Of a stretch of 64,000 nt of DNA, positions 1 through 9,800 are shown in pieces (the first letter of the stretch is position 1; every line of letters begins with the position of its first letter). The translations under genes and the position numbers were made by a program. The notes under the pieces are model-generated. The model worked only from the letters and a program-made list of their open reading frames with translations, was not told where the DNA came from and did no database searches. This stretch comes from DATLGB01 sp037724045 (lineage in GTDB: Bacteria > Actinomycetota > Thermoleophilia > Solirubrobacterales > Solirubrobacteraceae), in the NCBI GenBank assembly GCA_037724045.1, contig JBBJOW010000002.1, forward strand, positions 55,600-119,599. Reading direction: 5' to 3'.

Positions 1-1
1 T

Positions 2-73
2 ACACAGGTGGACGTCGAACCGATCCTGCGGCAGGTGCGTCGCGAGACCGAGCGCCGCCCGCTCGCCCCCTGA
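2..73 (+). CDS. C-terminal end of an unidentified protein (partial)
   Basis: An open plus-strand frame runs in from the left edge for 23 codons and stops at a TGA at 71-73. The residues are charged and Arg/Glu rich (VRRETERRPLAP at the end). No domain can be named from so little sequence. It may be the tail of a gene in the polysaccharide region that follows, but it could also be a chance open frame. Confidence 0.25.
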   Translation, partial: TQVDVEPILRQVRRETERRPLAP

Positions 74-157
74 GGCGTTCTCATCGAGCGTGTCGACGAG
101 GTGCAAGACCCGAACTCTTGACGACGGCATCGAAGCCGTGACTCTACCGGCGGGCCG

Positions 158-550
158 TCAGCCGAGCAGCGACGCGTTTCCGCGCACCACGTCGAACAGA
201 CGCGGGAGGCGATCGGTACGGGTGAGACGCATGAAACGCCCGATGCCGGTGACTGGAAGCTGGCTGTCGCCGACGATCGCGCGCAACCGCTCGTGGCTGA
301 CGGTGCCGGCGCCGTCTATGGTGGTGCGGAAGGAGACGAGCACGACCGGCTCGCCGCGATGGTGGCAGTGCCGCCGGTGCAGCACGGGCCCATTGGAGCC
401 GTGGCGAACCAGCAGCGCCAGCACTGCGATCAGCGGCAGGGCGAGCGCGAGCAGCAGGCTACCGGCGACGACGTCCGCGAGGCGGCCGAGGGTGAAGCGC
501 CGCGGGGCGGCGATGACCGGGGACGGGGTGGAGGCGTGGACGCGTCCCAT
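158..550 (-). CDS. Short bacterial sugar transferase-like protein, probably inactive
   Basis: This 130-residue protein resembles the WcaJ/PglC-type phosphoglycosyl transferase domain that loads a sugar phosphate onto undecaprenyl phosphate at the membrane. Residues 18-48 give the basic start and hydrophobic hairpin (GRLADVVAGSLLLALALPL), then GPVLHRR matches the usual GPVxFRQ. The C-terminal block is present but altered: LTRTDRLPRLFDVVRG stands where active members have the Asp-Glu pair of SLDELPQLxNVLxG, so the Glu is replaced by Arg. The frame stops right after ASLLG, before the usual GPRP and the last ~60 residues. Family members are about 200 residues or longer. I infer a truncated, probably non-catalytic remnant of a polysaccharide locus. 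Confidence 0.6.
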   Translation of the reverse strand: MGRVHASTPSPVIAAPRRFTLGRLADVVAGSLLLALALPLIAVLALLVRHGSNGPVLHRRHCHHRGEPVVLVSFRTTIDGAGTVSHERLRAIVGDSQLPVTGIGRFMRLTRTDRLPRLFDVVRGNASLLG

Positions 551-632
551 GGTCGATCATCGGGCGGCCCGCCGGATAGCTTGAGGTCCTGCGGGCGTGG
601 TGGACGGCTGGCGTAGCCTTCCCCTCCAGCCC

Positions 633-1736
633 TCATACCGGGGGCTTACGCTCGCCCCGGCGGGCGCCCGCGAGATAGGCCCGCGCGGCGAGCCGGGCCG
701 CGCGTGAGCGCAGGCGACCGGTTCCGACGACACGCGCCGCGAGCATCCTGTCCTGTGCCCCGTACCAGTACTTGTACGGCTCGGCGCCCCGACCGAAGTC
801 ATAGCGCTCGCGGCCGGCCTCAATACTGGTGCGGATGCCGTGGCCGATGGCGATCTTGCCCAGTCAGAGGCTGGTGGCCGCCGGATCGAAGCCGCCCAGG
901 TACCAGTGATAGGAGTGGTGGTCGAGGAAGTTGACGTAGGTGCCCACCACGATCCGCCGCGCTCGAACTCCCACACCTGCGCCTGGCCCGCAGGGATGAG
1001 CTCGGCGCAGACGTCTCGCATGAACGCGGCGAAGTGCGGGGCGAGGTGCACCGCGTCGATCTCGCGGCCGGCGGCCTCCCATTGACGGCGCCGGAAGTCC
1101 TGCCAGCGTTCGATGGCGGGCCCGAGCGCGCCGGCGCTCACCTCGCGCAGGGCGACCTCGCCCTCGTCCAGGCGGCGTAGGTGGCGACGGAGGTTCTGGC
1201 GGCGCCTGGAGGGCAACGAGCGCAGGTAGTCATCGAACGACGCAGGCAGGGCAATCGCGGGCGCGGCGATGCGTGGCCGGAGCAGGCTCTGCAGCCCGGC
1301 GGCATCGAGCGCCGCCTCGAGCGGCGAGTCAGTGGGCAGGCAGCGCAGTATCCAGGCGTCCCATTCGTCGCCGTGTGCGCGCAGTGCCTCCGCTACCGCG
1401 CGCGTGGCCTCCTCCCGGCGCCCCGGCGCCGTGAGGACGTCCCAGTTAGTCGCCGGGCTCCATGCCGACCGGCTCGAGCACGCGCAACGGCCCGCGGCGC
1501 CGGCGTACGAGCGCGGCCAGGCCCACCACCTCTTCGCCTTCGTACACCACGACCGAGAACGGGTCCGCGCCGTCGCCGAAGTGGGTTTCCCAGCGCAGCG
1601 CCCATCCGAAGGCGGTGAATGGTGTCGCGCTCGGCTGGGCGGCGTGCAGCGCCTCCCAGGGCTCGCGCAACTCCGCGAGTGCGCCCCGGTGCAGGTCAGC
1701 GCGCACGTGACCGCCCGCAACCCAGCCTCGGGCCAC
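633..1736 (-). pseudogene. Broken GNAT (CelD/BcsL-type, Acetyltransf_6) acetyltransferase
   Basis: A peptidyl/polysaccharide-type GNAT protein of about 365 residues can be followed through three interruptions. One frame runs 1736-1446 (from MARGWVAGGHV to LEPVGMEPGD). The story then moves to another frame from about 1445 to 960 (NWDVLTAPGRREE to AQVWEFERGG). It returns to the first frame at about 955 (RIVVGTYVNFLDHHSYHWYL) and hits an in-frame TGA at 864-866. Past that stop the same frame continues with GKIAIGHGIRTSIEAG, YDFGRGAEPYKYWYGA and a basic tail to 633. YDFGRG..YK.WYG is the typical C-terminal signature of Acetyltransf_6 proteins in polysaccharide clusters. Two compensating frameshifts plus a nonsense codon point to a pseudogene, although read errors cannot be excluded. 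Confidence 0.7.
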
Positions 1737-1907
1737 TGATGGCGCATGCCCGGGCCGCCGAACCGCGGCCCGGCGCCGTCACCGCCGACGGCAAGCGCGG
1801 CACGACGGCCGGGATGCGGTCGAGCACCCGAGGAAGCGGTATCGGGGCGAAGCGGGCATGCGCCTACTCTTTCAGACCAGGACGGTCGACGGACGCGAAC
1901 GGACGGT

Positions 1908-3470
1908 TTAGTAGTACGCGGTGCGGGCGTGCCCGCCGAGCACGACGAAGCCCGCCGGCATGATGTCCTGCTGGGCGAGCATCTCCGCGAGCTCGGTGAG
2001 GTCGCGGAAGTTGGTCTTGCCGATGCGCACGACGACGAGCAGGTCGTCGACCACCTGGGCGAGCGCGAGCGTCTCCGCCACGTGGTTCAGCGGAGGCGAG
2101 TCCACGATCACCCAGTCCGCCAGGCGCTGGGCCTGCAGCAGCAGCGTGTCCGCCGACAGGCGCGAGAGGACGTCCGCGGCCGGCGCCTCGTCGGCCGAGT
2201 TGAGCAAGACCCGCAGCTTGGCGTCCTCCCCGCCGACGGGGATCAGCGCGTCCACCAGGTAGCGGCGGCCCGTGACGACGCTGGCGAGGCCGACCTCCGC
2301 GCGCAGGTCCAGCGCGCGACCGATGGAGGGGCGGCGCGAGTCGGCCTCGATGAGGATCACTCGCTTTCCGGCCGCCGCGATGGTCGAGGCGAGATTGATC
2401 GCAGCGGTGCTCTTTCCGTCGCCGGGCGAGGCGCCGGTCACGAGCACGACGCGGCCGCTCAGGGAGTCGCGTCGCGTGGTGGTGATCGCCGCCCTGAGCG
2501 CCTGGTAGCCGTCGAGCGCGCCGAGCGAGAGCTCGCTGGGCAGCAGCGGCCGGGCCTTGCGCCGGCGCTCGAGCGGGATGCGCGCCAGGATGGGCAGGCG
2601 GAAACTCGCGCGCAGCTGCTCCTCGCGCCGCAGCCGCGGATCGAGCAGCTGCAGCGAGAAGGCGCCGACGAGGCCGATCACGAGGCCGCCGATGATGGCG
2701 GCACCGAGGGTCAGCACCGGACGCGGCGAGGCCGCGGACTCCGGCAGCTCGGCCGCGGACTCGAAGCTGACTGACGGATCGTCGCCCAGGCGCAGCTGGC
2801 GCAGCGTCCCGAGCTGCGCCGCCGTCGAGGCCGGATTGGCGAGCTCGGCGGCCGTCGGCTTGTCGCGGACCTGCGGCTCGAGCTGCGCGATCTGCTCGTC
2901 GAGCTCCGCGTGCAGCCGATCCGTGCGGTCGTCGACGAACTCCCGGCCGAACGCGTCGGCGAGCTGTTTGGCTTCCTCGGGCGTGGCGCCCTCGGCGGTG
3001 ATCGTGACGATGTTGCTCTGCGCCAGCGGCTGCGCGCTGACATCGTCAACCACGTCGCTGACGCTCCTGTCGAGCTCCAGCGCCTCGATCACCCGGCGGG
3101 TGACGGACGGCGAGGTCACCAGGCGTGCGACCGTCTCCACGTCGCGCGTCGGATCGCTCGTCTGGACGATGATGCCCGAGATCGGGACCGGCAGCTCGCG
3201 CTGCGCGGTGATCAGGATGTCCGCCGACGCTTCGTAGACCTTGGTCGCCTGCGCGAGGTAGAGCAGGGAGGCGCCCAGGCAGGCGACGAGCGCGCCGACG
3301 ACGATCCAGCGCCCGTAGCGGATCGCCTCGAGGTAGCTGACGAGGCCATGCGACTCGCCGCCGGGAACGACCCACGGCGCGTCGCTGCGGGCAGCGCCGC
3401 GCTGCTCCTGCACTTCGGTGGGTCGGGTCGCGGACATGTCGGGGGGCATGCTACGGGTCGAATCGGCCAT
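1908..3470 (-). CDS. Wzz/BY-kinase: polysaccharide co-polymerase fused to tyrosine-kinase domain
   Basis: A 520-residue inner-membrane protein of the CpsD/Wzc class that controls export and chain length of exopolysaccharide. A cytoplasmic N-terminus precedes TM1 (about 56-73). The Wzz-type outer loop contains the PVPISGIIVQTSDP segment, and TM2 lies at about 252-272. The C-terminal P-loop domain has Walker A GASPGDGKST near 346-355, Walker A' VILIEADSRRPS and Walker B DWVIVDSPP. The protein ends in HARTAYY, so the autophosphorylated C-terminal tyrosine cluster is reduced to two Tyr. The ATG lies 6 bases after the stop of the O-antigen-ligase-like gene, so the two are almost certainly co-transcribed. 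Confidence 0.88.
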   Translation of the reverse strand: MADSTRSMPPDMSATRPTEVQEQRGAARSDAPWVVPGGESHGLVSYLEAIRYGRWIVVGALVACLGASLLYLAQATKVYEASADILITAQRELPVPISGIIVQTSDPTRDVETVARLVTSPSVTRRVIEALELDRSVSDVVDDVSAQPLAQSNIVTITAEGATPEEAKQLADAFGREFVDDRTDRLHAELDEQIAQLEPQVRDKPTAAELANPASTAAQLGTLRQLRLGDDPSVSFESAAELPESAASPRPVLTLGAAIIGGLVIGLVGAFSLQLLDPRLRREEQLRASFRLPILARIPLERRRKARPLLPSELSLGALDGYQALRAAITTTRRDSLSGRVVLVTGASPGDGKSTAAINLASTIAAAGKRVILIEADSRRPSIGRALDLRAEVGLASVVTGRRYLVDALIPVGGEDAKLRVLLNSADEAPAADVLSRLSADTLLLQAQRLADWVIVDSPPLNHVAETLALAQVVDDLLVVVRIGKTNFRDLTELAEMLAQQDIMPAGFVVLGGHARTAYY

Positions 3471-3476
3471 GGTCGC

Positions 3477-5528
3477 TCAGCTGAGGCGCTCGGTGGTGAA
3501 GAACGGCGACACAAGCACATCTCGGATGAGGGCGGCGGTGTCGACCTCGCCGCCGGCGAGGACGCGCTTGGCGACTTCGGGCAGGTTGGGGTCGAGCGTG
3601 TTGAGGCTGCGGGCGGTCTCGAGCTCGCTGCGCGCGGTCGCCTCATCGCCCTCGGCCGCGGCGACGACCGCCAGGCCGAAGTGCGGCAGCCAGTCCTCCT
3701 CGCGGGTCAGCGCCTCCGCGAAGCCGGCGCGCGCCGGTATGAGCTCGCCACGGGTGAGGGCGATGACGCCCTGCAGGATCGGCGCCTCGGCACTGAGCGG
3801 GTCGATGTCCGCGGCACGGTCGAGGTCGACGTAGGCCTGAGCGGGCGCGGTGCGCCATCCGTCCGACGCGCGCTCGCGGTAGCGCAGCGCCATCCACGGC
3901 GCGAGCAGGGAGCCGGCCGCCACGGTTGTGGCCACGCCGACCGCGACCATGGCGGGCAGGGTCAGGCGCGGGATCGGCGAGGCGGCGGCGCGCGCTTGCT
4001 CGCCTCGCGTGCGCCGGCCGCGCCCGATCGCCACCAGCGCGACGAGCGGGAAGGCGAGCGCCGGACCGACGAGGACGGGATAGGCCTCGAGCCAGTCGAA
4101 GAGGCCATGGGCGGTGAAGTAGACGAGCATCGAAAGCGCCGCGGCGGCGACCGCGCGCTCGGTGCGCGACGGGCTGCGCCGGGCGCGCAGCAGCCCTGCG
4201 GCGACGAGCACCAGGAAGGCCGCCATCAGCCCGACGCCGACGAGGCCCGTCTCCCCCGCCACCTTCAGCGCGACGTTGTGCGGGTAGCGGGCGACCTTCG
4301 GATAGCGGCGCCCGAGCGTGTAGCGGTGCTCGAAGGCACCTGCGCCCGAGCCCCAGAGGGGGGCGTCGCGCAGGGCGCCGACCGACACGCGCCAGTAGTC
4401 GTAGCGCGCGAGCGGATCGACCGAGGTGAGCCGGTTCTCCGCGTCGTTGGCGGCCCGGCCCGCGAACTCCACGCCAGGATTGGAAAGCGAGCGCCACTGG
4501 TCGGAGATGGTGTCGGAAATCGAACCGGCGTTGACCGCGGCGACCGCCAGCACGGCCGCCGTCGCGAGCCCGGCGAGCCCTAGGCCCGCCAGGCGCGCGC
4601 TGCGGCGCCCGTTGTCGTCGAGCACGAAGCGCGTCTGCGCGAAGGCCAGGGCGGCCCCCGCCAGCCCCGCGAACAGCGTGGTGGCGAGGATCGCGGTGGT
4701 GGCCTCGCCGAGCGCGTCGGACACCTTCCCGGTGGTCGCCGCGGCCATGTAGACGTCGCCCACCGGCCCCGCGACGGCCAGCAGGCCGACGGCGACGACG
4801 GCGGCGTGCAGGACGAGGCGCCAGCGGAAGGTCACGGCGATCGCCAGCACGGCGATCGCGGCCAGGCTCCCGAGGATCGCGCCGCGCGACTGGGGCAACA
4901 GCGCGTAGGCGCACAGGAACATCGCCAGTGCCTGGCCGAACGCCTTGGCGGGGATCGAGCTGTCCGGGCGGGCGGCCTGCAGCAGCGCCGGCAGGGCCGC
5001 CAGCAGCGCGAAGGCCGAGGTCGAGTTGGGGTAGTCCAGCGGCGGCGAGAACCGCAGGTCCTCGAAGCGTGAGGTGAGGTCGGTCGCGCCGAGCGCGGAG
5101 ATCAGCGAGACCAGGCAGGCCACGGCCGCGGCGGTCGAGAAGGCCATCAGCAGGATCCAGGCCGTCTGCGGGCGCCATGGCGTCAGCGCCAGGGTCCACG
5201 CGCCGGTCAGGCCCACGAGCAGCAGGTCGGCCGCCTCCCAGCTGTCCCCGGGCGCATCGCTCCAGGCGATGGAGAGAAAGCACCAGGCGGTGTAGCCCGC
5301 GAGCGCCGCCAGCGCGAGGCGCGCCGGGCCCGACGGCGGCAGCACGCGGCCGTTGCCGATCACCGTGAAGAACAGCAGGCCGAGCAGAATGAGTCCGGCC
5401 GGGAGCCAGGTGCCGGGCTGAAACCCCCCCGACCGGAACATCAGGAAGGTCCAGACGGCCATGACGCCGGCGGCGGGCGCTAGGCGGAAGAGCTCAAGCG
5501 GCTCGAGGTCCGCGCGTAAGCGACGCAC
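3477..5528 (-). CDS. O-antigen ligase/polymerase-family membrane protein (Wzy/WaaL-like)
   Basis: A 683-residue polytopic membrane protein with more than ten hydrophobic segments. It carries the O-antigen ligase signature region: an outer loop with GSGAGAFEHRY and YPHNVALKVAGETGLVGVGL, the usual place of the catalytic-type Arg/His residues. A short cytoplasmic TPR-like tail (about 570-660, ending LDPNLPEVAKRVL) follows. Members join or polymerise undecaprenyl-linked glycans on the outer face of the membrane. It lies just upstream of the Wzz/kinase gene and probably polymerises the glycan whose length that protein sets. The exact substrate cannot be told. Confidence 0.82.
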   Translation of the reverse strand: MRRLRADLEPLELFRLAPAAGVMAVWTFLMFRSGGFQPGTWLPAGLILLGLLFFTVIGNGRVLPPSGPARLALAALAGYTAWCFLSIAWSDAPGDSWEAADLLLVGLTGAWTLALTPWRPQTAWILLMAFSTAAAVACLVSLISALGATDLTSRFEDLRFSPPLDYPNSTSAFALLAALPALLQAARPDSSIPAKAFGQALAMFLCAYALLPQSRGAILGSLAAIAVLAIAVTFRWRLVLHAAVVAVGLLAVAGPVGDVYMAAATTGKVSDALGEATTAILATTLFAGLAGAALAFAQTRFVLDDNGRRSARLAGLGLAGLATAAVLAVAAVNAGSISDTISDQWRSLSNPGVEFAGRAANDAENRLTSVDPLARYDYWRVSVGALRDAPLWGSGAGAFEHRYTLGRRYPKVARYPHNVALKVAGETGLVGVGLMAAFLVLVAAGLLRARRSPSRTERAVAAAALSMLVYFTAHGLFDWLEAYPVLVGPALAFPLVALVAIGRGRRTRGEQARAAASPIPRLTLPAMVAVGVATTVAAGSLLAPWMALRYRERASDGWRTAPAQAYVDLDRAADIDPLSAEAPILQGVIALTRGELIPARAGFAEALTREEDWLPHFGLAVVAAAEGDEATARSELETARSLNTLDPNLPEVAKRVLAGGEVDTAALIRDVLVSPFFTTERLS

Positions 5529-5568
5529 TCGCGCAGTATCGACAATAGCGGGGGCTGGCTGGAGCGAA

Positions 5569-5593
5569 GCGGGGCGCCAACCTGGCGCCCCGC
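5569..5593 (-). terminator. Strong GC hairpin downstream of the LPXTG gene
   Basis: An 11-bp perfect stem (GCGGGGCGCCA / TGGCGCCCCGC) with a 3-base loop lies between the end of the LPXTG gene and the start of the O-antigen-ligase-like gene. It is placed as an intrinsic terminator for the LPXTG transcript, but no clear T-run follows, so termination is inferred from the hairpin alone. Confidence 0.45.
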
Positions 5594-5609
5594 CTGCTGT
5601 CAGTTCCGT

Positions 5610-5984
5610 CTAGACGCCGCCGTGGCGCGCCATGCGGCGCATGGCGAACCCGCCGCCGAGCAGCGCGAGACCCGCGAGGGCGACCATGCCGGCTTCGAAG
5701 CCGGTGAAGGGCAGCTCGCCCGCCGAGACAGTGGGCGTGGTGGTCGTCGAGGCGTCGGCGACCCCGTTCTCGGTCCCGCCGCCGCTTTCGACGACGTTCT
5801 CGGTCCCGCCGCCGCTTTCGACGACGTTCTTGGTCCCGCCGCCGCTTTCGACGACGTCGAGGACCTCGTTATTGGGGTTGTAGACGTCCTGTGCGGGCGA
5901 CGTCTGTGCCATCGCAGCGGGCGCCGCCATCATGGCGACGAGCAGTGCGAGCAAGCTGGTGAATGAGAAGACCCTGCTCTTCAT
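5610..5984 (-). CDS. Small LPXTG cell-wall-anchored surface protein with decapeptide repeats
   Basis: A 124-residue secreted protein. Residues 1-26 form a signal peptide ending AMA-Q. A low-complexity middle follows with three copies of a ten-residue unit (VVESGGGTxN), then a Thr-rich spacer. The C-terminus is a classic sortase signal: LPFTG, about 20 hydrophobic residues, and a basic tail (RRMARHGGV). Sortase would cut LPFT/G and attach the protein to peptidoglycan. It lies alone between polysaccharide genes. No enzymatic domain is visible, so a spacer or stalk role is only a guess. Confidence 0.8.
   Translation of the reverse strand: MKSRVFSFTSLLALLVAMMAAPAAMAQTSPAQDVYNPNNEVLDVVESGGGTKNVVESGGGTENVVESGGGTENGVADASTTTTPTVSAGELPFTGFEAGMVALAGLALLGGGFAMRRMARHGGV
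5761..5850. repeat. Three tandem 30-bp units inside the LPXTG gene
   Basis: Three head-to-tail 30-bp units encode the VVESGGGTxN decapeptides. They differ at only a few positions (for example a C/T change that gives Lys instead of Glu). The near identity suggests recent slippage and probable copy-number variation between strains. Confidence 0.85.
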
Positions 5985-6320
5985 GTGTGGGCGCCTTTGC
6001 TTCCGGGTTGCTGGGCACGAACGGCCATCCAGGCCAGCCCTAGATTGATCCTGCTTTCGACAGAGTAGCCCACTGGCGTGAGTTTGACCAGCACCTTCTC
6101 GATGTTAGCGGGAGTGCCACCGCTCACACTAGAGGGGGCAAACACCGCTCTTTTCCCCTGGTTGCTGCGATCGGACAGTCATATGGACCGGAAGCGTTCT
6201 ATACCTCGTAGACAGACGTACGAGGACGTTCAGGTGGATTTTCTCCGCTGCGACTGTCATTCTGGAGCTTCGATACGCAGAGAGTCCACCGGCCGGGTGG
6301 AGAAGCTCACTCGTGGGCGG
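5985..6320. other. Gene-poor stretch with lower GC content
   Basis: These 336 bases lie between the divergent LPXTG gene and the recognisable part of the next sugar transferase. The part around 6120-6310 is clearly less GC-rich than its surroundings. It contains in-frame codons continuous with the transferase but no residues that match the family. It probably holds the LPXTG promoter and the scar where the transferase lost its 5' half. Confidence 0.4.
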
Positions 6321-6800
6321 ATGCTGAAGCTCCGCAAGATGCACCACAATGCCTCGGGTGCACCGCTCACCGCCTCCGAGGATGAGCGCTTCACGCGGGT
6401 CGGGCGTCTGCTCGCCCGCACCAAGATCGACGAGATTCCCCAGCTTTGGCACGTTCTCAACGGCGAGATGAGCCTCATCGGCCCGCGGCCGGAGGACCCC
6501 GACTTCGTGGCGGAGCGCTTGGACGACTACGCCGAGATCCTCCGTGTGCGCCCGGGCGTGACCGGTCTGTCGCAGATCGCCTTCGCCGAGGAGAGCGCGA
6601 TCCTCTGCAAGGTCGACCCGCTGGGCCACTACCGGTCGCGCATCTTCCCGCAGAAGATCCGGCTGGACCGGATGTACGCGGCGCGTCCGACGTTGCGCCG
6701 CGACGTCTCCATCCTGTTCTGGACGGTCGCGGCGGTGCTCCTGCGCCGGCAGGTGGCGGTGCACCGCGAGTCGGGCCGCATGAACCTGCGTCGTCGCTGA
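6321..6800 (+). CDS. 5'-truncated sugar transferase (undecaprenyl-phosphate glycosyl-1-phosphate transferase C-half)
   Basis: Only the C-terminal half of a WcaJ/PglC-like phosphoglycosyl transferase is present. From the ATG used here it reads MLKLRKMHHNASG, equivalent to the conserved xKFRSM block. It then has TRVGRLLARTKIDEIPQLW with the catalytic Asp-Glu pair, NGEMSLIGPRPEDPDF, RPGVTGLSQ and the C-terminal amphipathic region. The family's membrane hairpin and GPVxFxQxRxG block are missing. An open frame extends upstream to an ATG at 6078, but that extra sequence has no family likeness and lower GC. No good ribosome-binding site marks any start. I infer a recombination remnant; expression is uncertain. 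Confidence 0.6.
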   Translation: MLKLRKMHHNASGAPLTASEDERFTRVGRLLARTKIDEIPQLWHVLNGEMSLIGPRPEDPDFVAERLDDYAEILRVRPGVTGLSQIAFAEESAILCKVDPLGHYRSRIFPQKIRLDRMYAARPTLRRDVSILFWTVAAVLLRRQVAVHRESGRMNLRRR

Positions 6801-6822
6801 GCCCACGGGCTGCGAGGGCGGC

Positions 6823-9800
6823 ATGACCGCCCGCTTTTCGCTTGACCGACTGCAGCGAGTCAACGCCTCGACGACGACAACGCTGCTGCGGATATCGGGG
6901 ACGTGGATCGACGCCCCGGGCGCGCTGCTCGGACCGCCCTGGCTGGAGATCGACGGAGAGCGCTTTGACGCGCTGCCCGACCCGGCGGCCACGCCGGTTG
7001 TGGCCGACCCCGCCGGACATGCGTGGCGCGGCGCGTTCCCCGTGCCAGCCGACGTCGCCGCCCGCGCGGCCACGATCGTCCTGCAGGCAGAGGGCGCTGC
7101 CCCCACGACGCTGAAGCAGCCGCCCGCTCCGGCCGGTCCCGCTGCCCCCGCCCCTGCTGCGGCGCAGGTGCCGGCGCAGCGCGCACCGGCCGACGACGAG
7201 GTCCGCCGGGCGGCAACCGACCTCATCGCCCGCTTGGCGGCAGAACGCTCGGCCCGCCGCAACGCCGAAGCCGACGCCGCTGCCCAGCGCGCCGCCCTCG
7301 TCGAAGCCGAGCGCGACCTCGCCGACCTTCGGCACGCCCTCGACCGCGAGCTCGCGGAGCGGGAGGAGTCAGAGGCCGGCCTGCGCTTCGTCATCCAGAC
7401 GGCTGAGCGCGCCCGCGCGGAGACCGAGGCGGCCATGCAAGCCTCGCTCGCCGACCATGAAGCGGCGTCCAGCGAGGCACGCGCCGCCGCAGAGGCAGCG
7501 CTGGCCGAGCGCGAGGCGGCCGCCGCCGAGGCGCTCGCGGCCGCGGAGACCAAGCTGGCAGATCACGATGCCGCCGCCGCGGAAGCGCTGGCCGAACGCG
7601 AGGCAGCTGCTGCGGAAGCGCTCGCCGCCGCCAACGCCGCCTTCGCAGACGAGCGGACGGCGCTCGAGACGCGGCTGCTGGAGCGCGAAGCGGCCGCGGC
7701 CGAGGCGCTCGCGACCGCGCAGGCTGCCTTCGCGCAGGAGCGGGCGGATCTGGAGGCACAGCTGGCGGAGGGCGCGTCGTCGTCGGCGGGCGCGCTTGCG
7801 GACGCCGAAACCGGCTTCGCCGAGCTGCGCGCCGGTCTCGAGCGCGATCTCGCCGCCGCGCGGGCCGAGCGGGTGGAGACCGCCGCGGCTCTGGCCGCCG
7901 AGCGCGCGAGCGCCGAGCGTGCCTCCGCCGCCCAGGCACAGGCAGAGCAGGCCCTCGCCGAAGCGCTGGAGGCCCAGGCGCTGTCCAGCGAGGCACGCGC
8001 CGCCGCAGAGGCAGCGCTGGCCGAGCGCGAGGCGGCCGCCGCCGAGGCGCTCGCGGCCGCGGAGACCAAGCTGGCAGATCACGATGCCGCCGCCGCGGAA
8101 GCGCTGGCCGAACGCGAGGCAGCTGCTGCGGAAGCGCTCGCCGCCGCCAACGCCGCCTTCGCAGACGAGCGGACGGCGCTCGAGACGCGGCTGCTGGAGC
8201 GCGAAGCGGCCGCGGCCGAGGCGCTCGCGACCGCGCAGGCTGCCTTCGCGCAGGAGCGGGCGGATCTGGAGGCACAGCTGGCGGAGGGCGCGTCGTCGTC
8301 GGCGGGCGCGCTTGCGGACGCCGAAACCGGCTTCGCCGAGCTGCGCGCCGGTCTCGAGCGCGATCTCGCCGCCGCGCGGGCCGAGCGGGTGGAGACCGCC
8401 GCGGCTCTGGCCGCCGAGCGCGCGAGCGCCGAGCGTGCCTCCGCCGCCCAGGCACAGGCAGAGCAGGCCCTCGCCGAAGCGCTGGAGGCCCAGGCGCTGG
8501 CGCGGCAGACGGCGGCGGAGGACCGCGTCACCGCCGACGATCTGGCCGGCGAGCGCGAGCGTCGCCGGATGCTCGAGCAGCGGCTCGCCGCCGAGCGCGA
8601 GACACGTCAGGCTCTCGAGGCGAGCGTCGGCGAGGCGCGCACGCGGGTCTCTGAGGCCGAGCGGGCTGCCGATGACGCGCGCCGCGCCGCCGCGGAGGTC
8701 CAGGATCGCGTCCAGGCGGAGTTGGAGCGTCTGGAGCGCGACGACGAGGCGCTCACCGTCGTCTTCGACGCGGCACGCGCAGCGGAAGCCCGCGCGGAGG
8801 CCGCGGAGGCGCGCGCCGCGCAGCTCGCCGAGCTCGAGCAGACCGTCACAGAGCTGACCGAGGCGGCCGAGGAGCGCGACGACGAACTGGCCGTCCTGCA
8901 GGCGCGCGCGACGGACCTCGAAGCGGGCGTCCACGACGCAGACACCGCACGCGAAGCTGCCGAGGCACGCGCCGCGCAGCTCGAGCGCGCGGCCGAAGAG
9001 CAGCGAGCGTCGCAGCAGCGCACCTCCGAGCAGCTCGCTGTCGTGCGCGAGGAGCTCGAATCGCTGCGTGCCGCGCCGCCACGGGTCGACAACGACGCCC
9101 TCCATGAGCGCGAGGCGCAGATCGCCGACCTCCGCGCCCGCCTGGATCGCGCGGACGCCGAGGCGGCGCAGGCGCAAGCGGCCCTGGACGAGCTGCGCGT
9201 CCAGGTCGACGAGCTCGGCGCCCGGGCGGCGGAGGTCGAGCAGCTGCGCAAGGCGGTCGCCGCAGCCCAGACCGACCTGGAGAGGGCCAGCACCGAGGCG
9301 ACAGCCGCGCACGCCGAGGCCGACGATGCGCGCGCCGTGGCCGACGACGCGCGCGCCGCGACCGAGGCCGCGCGGGCCGAGGTCGACGCGACCAAAAGCA
9401 CACTCGACGTGGCCCATTCCGACATCGGTGCGGCGTTGGCGGAGGCAGGGGCGGCCCGCACCGATGCTGAGACCGCGCTCGCGGAAGCCGCGCAGGCGAA
9501 AGCGGATGCCGACGCCGCCCGCGCGGAGGCCGAGCGCGTGCGCGCCCAGGCTTCCGATGCCGGTGCAGACGCCGAGACCCTGAAGGTCGCCCTTGAGGCC
9601 GCCGAGCGGCGCACCGACGAGGCCGAGGCGAAGGTCGCCGAGCTTGCCTCGCTGGAGCCCGCGCTGGCGGAGCTGCGCGCCAGCCTGGACGCGGAGGCCG
9701 CCAAGGAGCAGCGGCGCGCGGAAACGACCGCGGCGCTCGAGCAGGAGCTCGACCGCATGCGTGAGGAGGCGGCGGCGGCGGGCGACGACGACGCGCTGCG

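Noticed and set aside
5761..5850. Possible CRISPR-like array (30-bp repeats)
   Set aside because: Three head-to-tail units without spacers, inside a coding frame, and no cas genes.
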